The notes below the pieces were generated by a model, which ran no database searches, was not told where the DNA came from, and was given only the letters and a program-made list of their open reading frames with translations. Both the position numbers and the translations under genes were made by a program. Shown here in pieces: positions 7,630 through 13,382 of a stretch of DNA of 21,384 nucleotides (position 1 is the stretch's first letter; every line of letters starts with the position of its first letter). This stretch comes from a virus. The DNA lies in IMG/VR virus record IMGVR_UViG_3300027777_001268, positions 1 through 21,384 of that record; one strand, given 5' to 3'.

Positions 7630-8148
7630 TTAATATCCACCAAATGTGGTTGTGGAAGATTTGCCGATTTGGTTTTGACCAGTAACTCCAGCATTAGCTA
7701 ATGGTGTCTGAGCTGCTGCTGTAGTAGCCGCAGGATTCATTGTTTTTGGAGCGTATGAAAGATTAGCTGCCGTAGGTGAAAGGTATCCAGCTCCTGCTCC
7801 TAAGTTTGACATCTGGTTCTTTTGAGCCGCCGCAAGATCAAATCCGCCACCTGCCGCTGATGCACCTTGCCCTTGAGCCGCAGCGTTCTGAGCCTGCAAC
7901 GCCGCCGCATCTTGTGCCTGCTGATATTGGTTTTGCAATCCAAGCTGCTGTTGGGCCTGCTGTGCGCCCTGCTGACCTGCTGTAGTGGCAGATTGAACGG
8001 ACGCATTGTATACGGCTTCCTGTTGGGCTTTAAGGGCAGCCGCTTGTGCTGCTGCTTGTTGCGCTTGTTGCTGGGACAAGAACGCAATCATTGCGCTATT
8101 GTCTTGTACTGGTGCTGGTTGCCCTCCTCCTCCTCCTGATCCACCCAT
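7630..8148 (-). CDS. Ala/Gln-rich MGG protein with poly-Gly N-terminus
   Basis: This 172-residue protein begins MGGSGGGGGQPAPVQDNSAM and ends TTTFGGY. Between these ends lies a long Ala/Gln helix (AQQAAAQAAALKAQQEAVYN), then AAGGGFDLAAAQKNQMSNLG and a Pro/Ala/Thr-rich tail. It is a clear tandem paralogue of the gene that follows: both share the MGG...GGGQPAP start, the DNSAMIA motif, the G-F-x-[LI]-A-x-A-K centre and the FGG-x end. The gene starts 11 bases after the stop of the 127-residue gene with no upstream Shine-Dalgarno sequence. No domain is recognised; it is presumably a structural or accessory virion protein. Confidence 0.75.
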   Translation of the reverse strand: MGGSGGGGGQPAPVQDNSAMIAFLSQQQAQQAAAQAAALKAQQEAVYNASVQSATTAGQQGAQQAQQQLGLQNQYQQAQDAAALQAQNAAAQGQGASAAGGGFDLAAAQKNQMSNLGAGAGYLSPTAANLSYAPKTMNPAATTAAAQTPLANAGVTGQNQIGKSSTTTFGGY

Positions 8149-8159
8149 AGTAGTATTGG

Positions 8160-8543
8160 TTATTGGTTGTAGTTGAATGAAAATTTCTCTGGGGCGTTCA
8201 TATCCATGTAGTTTTGCATAGATGGACGGCGCATATATTGAACTGCATCTGTAAATCCTTGTGGTGATGGTGTGCTAGATGCCACTGGGCCAACATTTCC
8301 AGTTGCCTGTGATGCTGTTGTTGCGTCACCAGCACCTTTTGCAGCTGCTCCTGCACCAGCACCAATAGCCGATGTAGCTAATGAACCAATTCCTTTAATT
8401 ATTCCTTGTGTCACGGCTTCTGGATGTGCGCTTTGAACATCCCATTTCTTATCTACTGATGCTACAGGAATGCCATTGCCATCACCTTTGTTAAAATCAA
8501 GGTGTGTTGCAGTAATTTGATCGTTTGGATTGGCTCCTCCCAT
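8160..8543 (-). CDS. Small MGG protein with SAHPE motif
   Basis: This 127-residue protein begins MGGANPNDQITATHLDFNKG. Residues 33-51 read KWDVQSAHPEAVTQGIIKG and lead into a glycine-zipper-like hydrophobic helix (SAIGAGAGAAAKGAG, about residues 58-72). The tail is polar and aromatic, ending FSFNYNQ. The SAHPE segment plus glycine-rich helix is shared with the 666-residue protein three genes downstream, and the MGG start with four other proteins here. The gene follows the second-largest kind of gap in the operon (43 bases), in which an imperfect hairpin ends one base before the start codon region. No family is recognised; membrane association or a role inside the virion is inference. Confidence 0.75.
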   Translation of the reverse strand: MGGANPNDQITATHLDFNKGDGNGIPVASVDKKWDVQSAHPEAVTQGIIKGIGSLATSAIGAGAGAAAKGAGDATTASQATGNVGPVASSTPSPQGFTDAVQYMRRPSMQNYMDMNAPEKFSFNYNQ

Positions 8544-8544
8544 A

Positions 8545-8571
8545 ACTTGGAAAACTAATAGGTTTCTAAGT
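8545..8571 (-). other. Imperfect inverted repeat before an MGG gene
   Basis: In the gap between the cysteine-cluster gene and the 127-residue gene, ACTTAGAAAC and GTTTTCCAAGT can pair around a six-base loop (CTATTA). This gives about nine base pairs with one mismatch and one bulge. The 3' arm ends one base before the ATG at 8543, and no U-run follows. It is therefore not a normal intrinsic terminator; it could be a leader hairpin or chance. Confidence 0.25.
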
Positions 8572-8586
8572 ATAGATCAATATTAA

Positions 8587-8868
8587 TTATACTTTTAAGC
8601 CAGCGTTTGCTCTAGCCTCTTTACAGAGATCAGATCCAGATTCAAACTTTTGGCAAGCTGATGGCCTGTCGTTGTATATGTTGCACGAAACATTGCACCC
8701 TATTTCCCCACTTAATGCAACGCACCTATTATTTATAGTTTTCATTAATGGGTAATCTTCACGAACAAGCTCCTTTGGTATATTCTTAGCGTCTGACCTA
8801 TCTTTTTTAAGTAAAGGCCATGACCACCTGTGAGAGCAACAAGCACCACAAGATTGGCAATCGTACAT
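8587..8868 (-). CDS. CxxCxxCC (YkgJ-type) cysteine-cluster protein
   Basis: This 93-residue protein begins MYDCQSCGACCSHRW, the CxxCxxCC signature of the YkgJ/UPF0153 family, thought to bind zinc or iron. Cysteines are at residues 4, 7, 10, 11, 49, 58, 62, 72 and 82. The later part follows the family plan: a C-x-x-L segment, then CNIYNDRPSACQKF, which corresponds to the usual C-x-I-Y-x-x-RP-x-x-C. It is short but appears complete. The start overlaps the stop of the PP-loop gene (TAATG), so the two are probably translationally coupled and act together. The family is well known but its biochemical role is poorly defined; modification or repair of metal-dependent proteins has been proposed. Family assignment is strong, function weak. 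Confidence 0.88.
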   Translation of the reverse strand: MYDCQSCGACCSHRWSWPLLKKDRSDAKNIPKELVREDYPLMKTINNRCVALSGEIGCNVSCNIYNDRPSACQKFESGSDLCKEARANAGLKV

Positions 8869-9713
8869 TATTTGTTCCAGATTGGCCTAAATCCAAGATC
8901 TTCAAAAACAACGTCCTCATAAGGAGCCAAATGCGACATATTGCTAATGGTTGCCTTTAGCTTTGGGCAGTATGCTGGTTTGCCAGCTTGGTGTCTGTCA
9001 ATACAGTTAAGACAAGTAGGGATATAGTCTGCATTTTTGCTTTTGTCGGCCTTGTGACCCCATTTGCCCTCAATGCATTCATACCTGTCCATATCTGGGC
9101 ATACTCCGTTATCTACAAGCCATGAAAAAATTTGATCGTCGTCCCAATCACGCATCAAATACAAACTAATTGGAGATCCTTCTGCATATCTGATGTCTTG
9201 AGACATGGGAACGTGACCCTTAATAAGATCGGTATCGCACTGCTTAGTTCCGATGAATACACCCTGCCAAGGCCAATTAAAACTGCCTGTAGGACGGCCT
9301 AGAAAATCTATTCCGCAAAGGTACTTTTCATCACCAATAGGACGCTCTGTTCCAAGAGATAAAACAACGCTTCTTTCTCCCCATTGCTGATATTTCAATA
9401 GATCAAAGCGCATCTCGCCTGTATTCACATCAGGCCCATCAGCTAATGCTACCTTTGACGGCGGGTACTCATACATTTCAAGATCCCAATCTTTTATTAG
9501 CTTGTCGCTATACGAATAACGCTCACGAAACAAAGGTTCCCTAAATTGAATTACTGGGAGGTGAATATCACATTCAAATTTAAGAAAATGAAGCAATGCA
9601 GTAGAGTCTTTTCCTCCACTCCACAAGATAGCCGATTTAGGCCACCTATTTATCCATTGTTTTGCTTTTTCTTTTGTTTGAGTGATTAATGTTTGTGTGT
9701 ATGTGTTTGTCAT
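8868..9713 (-). CDS. PP-loop protein of the PAPS reductase family
   Basis: This 281-residue protein has the ATP pyrophosphatase P-loop at residues 31-40 (WSGGKDSTAL), the hallmark of the adenine nucleotide alpha-hydrolase superfamily that includes PAPS reductases and DndC-like proteins. The C-terminal ECGLH motif of a true assimilatory PAPS reductase is absent. Instead there are cysteines at about 234, 237 and 249 (PTCLNCIDRHQAGKPAYC), which could bind a metal or an iron-sulfur cluster. It therefore probably adenylates or pyrophosphorylyses some substrate, perhaps for sulfur transfer to nucleic acid, but the substrate cannot be read from sequence. The start overlaps the upstream stop as TAATG, and its stop overlaps the start of the cysteine-cluster gene. 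It is a non-structural gene embedded in a virion-gene operon. Confidence 0.88.
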   Translation of the reverse strand: MTNTYTQTLITQTKEKAKQWINRWPKSAILWSGGKDSTALLHFLKFECDIHLPVIQFREPLFRERYSYSDKLIKDWDLEMYEYPPSKVALADGPDVNTGEMRFDLLKYQQWGERSVVLSLGTERPIGDEKYLCGIDFLGRPTGSFNWPWQGVFIGTKQCDTDLIKGHVPMSQDIRYAEGSPISLYLMRDWDDDQIFSWLVDNGVCPDMDRYECIEGKWGHKADKSKNADYIPTCLNCIDRHQAGKPAYCPKLKATISNMSHLAPYEDVVFEDLGFRPIWNK

Positions 9714-10243
9714 TAAATTATTACTGCCGCCCCTAAAGCTGCTCCAGCAACCGCACCGCCAGTTTGCATCATTTGTCCTTTAGAGGCATTATCTGATGCT
9801 GCATTATTAACTGCTCCTGTGTACATGGCCTGTTGATAATTCTGCCAGTTTTGGTTGTGTGCGTTTACTGCTTGCGATTGAGATCCCATCATTTGGTTAA
9901 TCCAATCCTGAGTTGACTGAGCTTGTCCCTGTGCGCCTTGAACGGCTGCATTAATTCCTGCAACTCCTTGTTTTGCCTGCTGTGCGCTGGCTCCCTGAAG
10001 CTGTTCTGCTCCAGAAGACGGGTTAATTCCTACTACTGGGGCTTGACCGATGATTCCTTGTGCTTGCCTTGCTCCAGCCTCACGAAGAGCCTGTCCCTGC
10101 GCCGTTGCTTGATCAAAAAAACCACTACGTCCAACTGTGCTGTCTTGCAGGCCGGAACCAAGGTAATTCTCAAGACCCTTAGTTTTAGTCCAGTTATTAA
10201 GCTGGTTCTGCCAGTAGCTAGGTGCGGAATCTTCGTTAGCCAT
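9713..10243 (-). CDS. Gln/Ala-rich protein with YWQN motif and C-terminal glycine zipper
   Basis: This 176-residue protein begins MANEDSAPSYWQNQLNNWTK. The first 25 residues repeat the pattern found at the very end of the upstream 124-residue protein: P-x-YWQN, an aromatic residue, K, and GL. The middle is Gln/Ala-rich and probably helical (AQGQALREAGARQAQGII, later GAQGQAQSTQDWINQMM). The last residues, TGGAVAGAALGAAVII, form a short hydrophobic glycine-zipper segment that could insert in a membrane. It starts one base after the upstream stop (TAGTATG). I recognise no named family. The composition and position suggest a small internal or tail-associated virion protein. Confidence 0.75.
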   Translation of the reverse strand: MANEDSAPSYWQNQLNNWTKTKGLENYLGSGLQDSTVGRSGFFDQATAQGQALREAGARQAQGIIGQAPVVGINPSSGAEQLQGASAQQAKQGVAGINAAVQGAQGQAQSTQDWINQMMGSQSQAVNAHNQNWQNYQQAMYTGAVNNAASDNASKGQMMQTGGAVAGAALGAAVII

Positions 10244-10244
10244 A

Positions 10245-10619
10245 CTATTGAGTAAGTCCAGTCTGCTTTCCGTATTGGCTCATTGTGTTTTGCCAATAGT
10301 TTGGAGAAACGTCTTGAGCTGCCATCTTTTGAAGTCCCTCCCTAGCCTGTGCTGCGTAAGGATTCTGAGCTTGCTCTAGCTTTTGGCTATTTGCAGCATT
10401 AATTGCCGCAACCTTGTTTGCCTGAACTAATTGACCAGTAGGGCCATAGACATCAGGAGTATATGCAGTCTGAGGAATTGCAGAAGTGAGTTTAAGCATT
10501 TCCGCTTGGTTAGCTAATGCATTCTGACCTAATTGTGATTGATTAGACATCTGTGCAATAGCCAGATCATCATTTGGCTTGGGAATATACTGAGAAGGTT
10601 GTGGATTTGAGCCGCCCAT
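10245..10619 (-). CDS. Small MGG protein with C-terminal YWQN motif
   Basis: This 124-residue protein begins MGGSNPQPSQYIPKPNDDLA, placing a Pro-rich spacer between the MGG start and a D-D-x-A-I-A segment comparable to DNSAMIA in the two Ala/Gln-rich paralogues. The middle is polar and helical (QSQLGQNALANQAEMLKL). The last 20 residues read SPNYWQNTMSQYGKQTGLTQ and closely match the start of the next protein. The gene sits between the 128-residue gene and the YWQN-start gene with gaps of two bases and one base. No Shine-Dalgarno sequence is seen. Function is unknown; it may be a split or duplicated part of one ancestral protein together with its neighbour. Confidence 0.75.
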   Translation of the reverse strand: MGGSNPQPSQYIPKPNDDLAIAQMSNQSQLGQNALANQAEMLKLTSAIPQTAYTPDVYGPTGQLVQANKVAAINAANSQKLEQAQNPYAAQAREGLQKMAAQDVSPNYWQNTMSQYGKQTGLTQ

Positions 10620-10621
10620 AA

Positions 10622-11008
10622 TTAAGCTGGAGAGTATATCTCTCTTTTCAATCTGACAAGTCCTAACTTATTCATTGTATCCTCTGGGAAGTTCATTCGG
10701 TGAGTGTCTGTTTCAATTGGAACACCAATATAGCTAACTTTTCCAGAAAGCTGTGTGTGTGTTCTCCAGTCGTTCATAACTTGAATAACGTCCCTTGGCC
10801 TAGTTAATGCCGGATGAAAAGCTGGATAAATAGTAGGAACAAACACATGATCGCTGTATCCGAAGCAAATATCATCCCGATAGTGGGCATAAACGCTAAT
10901 GTTGGGATGTGGCGTAATCTCATGATCAAAAGACTTAGCAAATGTCTGTAGCTGTTGAAATTCTTGTGTGTTTGGTGCTATGTATTTGTAATTAATGGAT
11001 GATCTCAT
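10622..11008 (-). CDS. Hypothetical protein, 128 residues, possibly acyltransferase-like
   Basis: The protein begins MRSSINYKYIAPNTQEFQQL and is of normal globular composition, unlike its low-complexity neighbours. It alternates strands and helices: ISVYAHYRDDICFGYSDHVF, then VPTIYPAFHPALTRPRDVIQ, a helix ending near GKVSYIGVPI, and a final NKLGLVRLKREIY. The last segment resembles the closing KLGF-x-R...Y strand of GNAT acetyltransferases, and the size fits, but the acetyl-CoA binding signature (R/Q-x-x-G-x-G/A) is not visible. I therefore give only a weak suggestion of a degenerate GNAT-like fold. The start lies three bases downstream of the previous stop, without a Shine-Dalgarno sequence. 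Confidence 0.7.
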   Translation of the reverse strand: MRSSINYKYIAPNTQEFQQLQTFAKSFDHEITPHPNISVYAHYRDDICFGYSDHVFVPTIYPAFHPALTRPRDVIQVMNDWRTHTQLSGKVSYIGVPIETDTHRMNFPEDTMNKLGLVRLKREIYSPA

Positions 11009-11011
11009 GGA

Positions 11012-11257
11012 TTAAACACCTACAGCAATCTGAACACCATTAGCAAGTGTTGGTTGTAGGTTCTGAGCCTCTTGAGAAACAACTTGCTGGCGAATTACTG
11101 AGTTTCCGCACAATACGCAAGGAAGGCAATCTCCAGATGTTTGATAAGAAATCGGAATGCTAGAATACAACGGAATTACGCCATCATTTCCATACGGGCT
11201 GATGTACAGGTTTGGAAATACGCTAATCGGCTGGCTGGCTGTAATAATAGATGGCAT
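11012..11257 (-). CDS. Small CxxCxxC protein after the tail nozzle-like gene
   Basis: This 81-residue protein begins MPSIITASQPISVFPNLYIS. Residues 44-50 form a CLPCVLC cluster (CxxCxxC), which could bind a metal or form disulfides. The C-terminal part holds SQEAQN, a hexapeptide also found near the end of the preceding 707-residue protein, and ends hydrophobically (NGVQIAVGV). The start lies one base after the upstream stop (TAAGATG), suggesting translational coupling. I do not recognise a family. It may be an accessory to the tail protein made just before it. Confidence 0.7.
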   Translation of the reverse strand: MPSIITASQPISVFPNLYISPYGNDGVIPLYSSIPISYQTSGDCLPCVLCGNSVIRQQVVSQEAQNLQPTLANGVQIAVGV

Positions 11258-11258
11258 C

Positions 11259-13382
11259 TTAGCAATTGTGTGTAGCTCTGTAGTTGTTTACAGAGTTTTG
11301 GGCCTCTTGAGATGCTAGATTTCCAGCCTGAGTCTGTGCGTCAAGCAATGATGTGTAGCTGACGTATGAAGCAGTAGCCGTTACCGATACAGCCGGAGAA
11401 CACCCTCGATATGTCACGGTTCTTGTCTGTGTGCTAGACCATGAATTCAGTGCATTGGCTGCTACTTCTACGGGCGCAAGGTTTATGTCAATTAACTCGC
11501 TAGATCCGTTTTCTCCAACGACACAATATTGAGTTTCGTTGTAGCTTGGCTTTCCAACAGAAAGATCAGGCCAAGGATCTAAGAACATCCGTATTGAATC
11601 AATCGCCATTGCTCCGCACCACTCAGTTAGGAAGCTGAATGCCTTGTCCACATCGTAAGTGTAATTCGATTCGCAAGATTTACCTCCTGATCTAGAGACA
11701 TTTTCTGTAACTAGCCTTCTTGCTTGAGTCTGAAGTATTCCAAGTTGGTCTATTTGCTTGGAATAGTTGCTTGTATTGTACTGATACCCCTCAGTTGCGG
11801 CTAGGAGCCTCGTATTGAGGATTTCTGAATAAGACCCCCTAGTTCCCCTATAGGAAACCTTAACGTCAACAGTTCCGGCGATTTGCGAGCAATCAAGCTC
11901 TCCGTAAACCATCTGTTTCATGTCCATTGCGTCACCTAGAAGGCCCGTTTCCATTTGGCAGTAAATCCGATTCACTCTTTCCTCAGTCCTGCCGCCTTGG
12001 TTGATTTGCAGGTAGGTATCATATCTTTCTGGCATGAATGCTTCCCAGATATGGTTGAAAGATCCATCGGACGTGCTTGCGTAATCAACCGAGAAAGCAA
12101 ATACGCGAGTCTGACTATCAATTACGTTACTTGACCATACAATTGGGCGTATTCCTGTCCACACACCATTCCATGCAGGCGACTTTGATTGGTTCCATTC
12201 CGATGCTGAAGCGTAATCCAAAACCATTGTCACGCTATTCGTAGGCTCTAAGTATGGTATTGAATAAAGCAAATAATTCTCAAATGAAACGGCGCAAATA
12301 CCGCTGACATCAGATGCCATAAGCCGCTTCGCCTTTGCCATCTCAATGTCTTTGAAAAGAACCTGACTAGATAAGTATGAAGCGGCTGCAACGTCAACGC
12401 TTACTAATCCGCCCTGAGAGTACCACCACATCATGCCAGCTTGGAACGCTATGCTGTCTCCTGCAACGCATCCAATGGTAGGGTAAAGAGTAGCTTGGAA
12501 ATTAGGAGTATTAGGCCATTGTGCGCGATCAAGCACGCCACTTGAAAGTGAATACGTTGACTGATTGGTGAACACATACAGCTTTGTATCGTTGTTTTGA
12601 CCCACATAATCACGCATTCCTGTAACTGGCCTTGCAACACTGAAGTCTCCGCGACCAGCACCTTCATTTCGTTCAGCCCATCCCAAAGGATTAGCTAAGT
12701 CAGATGCCGCAATGATGTTCCCAGTTGCTACCCATAGTCTGTTGCCAGAGAATGCCATCCAATAGCCGATTGGCATATCACTAGATACTTGACCAGTCCT
12801 ATCTGAACCGTCCCAGTATCCAGCCGGATTGATCCCATCTTGGATAATAACAATTCGATGAGATGGAACAACTGTGCTATTTGTATTGTTGTCAATAGTT
12901 GCTGTTTGAGTACCAATAACGAAGTTTACCTTCTTAATGTTTGGATCAAGCCGGATATTTGAAAGCAAGTAAGAGTCCCAGTTGTCAGGTTGAGTCAAAG
13001 GGAATGGAGAATAGTAAACCTTCCCATCAACGCAGAACAATGCGTATGGAATATCCGATGCCACAACAGGGTTTCCGTTTACATCATATACAGCGGCCTC
13101 GTTGCTAATAGTAACGCCAGACAGATTAGTAACTGTGCTGGCATTTTGATACTGCTTATTTGCGTTAAAGATAATTCCTCCCTGAAAGTTTCCTTTTGGT
13201 AGCGAAAGGCGCATCTTGAACCCATTGCGTGTCTGTACTAATCCGCCACGGCAGTTTACATTAACGCCCCACTTGAATTGATCCTCTGGAAGAGTCCAAG
13301 GATTACGAACTGAATTTACACCATGAATCCACGCTGCCGTAGACTTAGTTTGCCTGCCGGAAGTGATATTTGGGCTTTTCAT
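11259..13382 (-). CDS. Putative tail nozzle (tail tubular B-like) protein
   Basis: This 707-residue protein begins MKSPNITSGRQTKSTAAWIH. Its early segment NCRGGLVQTRNGFKMRL matches the G-G-L-x-x-R-x-G-F pattern near the start of podovirus tail tubular/nozzle proteins. The body is rich in aromatic beta-type segments (GYWMAFSGNRLWVATGN, TKLYVFTNQSTYSLSSG, MMWWYSQGGLVSVD), as expected for a propeller-like nozzle. The C-terminus carries VTYRGCSPAVSVTATASYVS followed by a short helix ending NNYRATHNC; this looks like a separate adhesive-type domain similar to DUF5977, and that is a weak match. The gene overlaps the stop of the 1375-residue gene as TAATG. The pair therefore resembles the adaptor-nozzle gene pair of T7-like viruses (gp11-gp12). 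Assignment rests on pattern and position only. Confidence 0.72.
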   Translation of the reverse strand: MKSPNITSGRQTKSTAAWIHGVNSVRNPWTLPEDQFKWGVNVNCRGGLVQTRNGFKMRLSLPKGNFQGGIIFNANKQYQNASTVTNLSGVTISNEAAVYDVNGNPVVASDIPYALFCVDGKVYYSPFPLTQPDNWDSYLLSNIRLDPNIKKVNFVIGTQTATIDNNTNSTVVPSHRIVIIQDGINPAGYWDGSDRTGQVSSDMPIGYWMAFSGNRLWVATGNIIAASDLANPLGWAERNEGAGRGDFSVARPVTGMRDYVGQNNDTKLYVFTNQSTYSLSSGVLDRAQWPNTPNFQATLYPTIGCVAGDSIAFQAGMMWWYSQGGLVSVDVAAASYLSSQVLFKDIEMAKAKRLMASDVSGICAVSFENYLLYSIPYLEPTNSVTMVLDYASASEWNQSKSPAWNGVWTGIRPIVWSSNVIDSQTRVFAFSVDYASTSDGSFNHIWEAFMPERYDTYLQINQGGRTEERVNRIYCQMETGLLGDAMDMKQMVYGELDCSQIAGTVDVKVSYRGTRGSYSEILNTRLLAATEGYQYNTSNYSKQIDQLGILQTQARRLVTENVSRSGGKSCESNYTYDVDKAFSFLTEWCGAMAIDSIRMFLDPWPDLSVGKPSYNETQYCVVGENGSSELIDINLAPVEVAANALNSWSSTQTRTVTYRGCSPAVSVTATASYVSYTSLLDAQTQAGNLASQEAQNSVNNYRATHNC

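Noticed and set aside
7629-7694. Programmed frameshift or overlapping-gene arrangement between the two Ala/Gln-rich paralogues
   Set aside because: The overlap vanishes with the MGG start at 7628, and I see no slippery heptamer that would join the frames.
8586-8614. Promoter with a perfect TATAAT near the end of the cysteine-cluster gene
   Set aside because: No -35-like hexamer lies at 16-18 bases and there is no extended -10; the match overlaps an A/T-rich stop codon and is probably chance.
8868-9713. Calling the PP-loop gene a true assimilatory PAPS reductase (cysH)
   Set aside because: The SGGKDST loop is present but the C-terminal ECGLH catalytic motif is missing, so only the family level is supported.
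323-10619. N-myristoylation signal at the MGG starts
   Set aside because: The usual M-G-x-x-x-[ST] pattern is not met by most of them, and this lipidation is a eukaryotic process unlikely for a bacterial phage.
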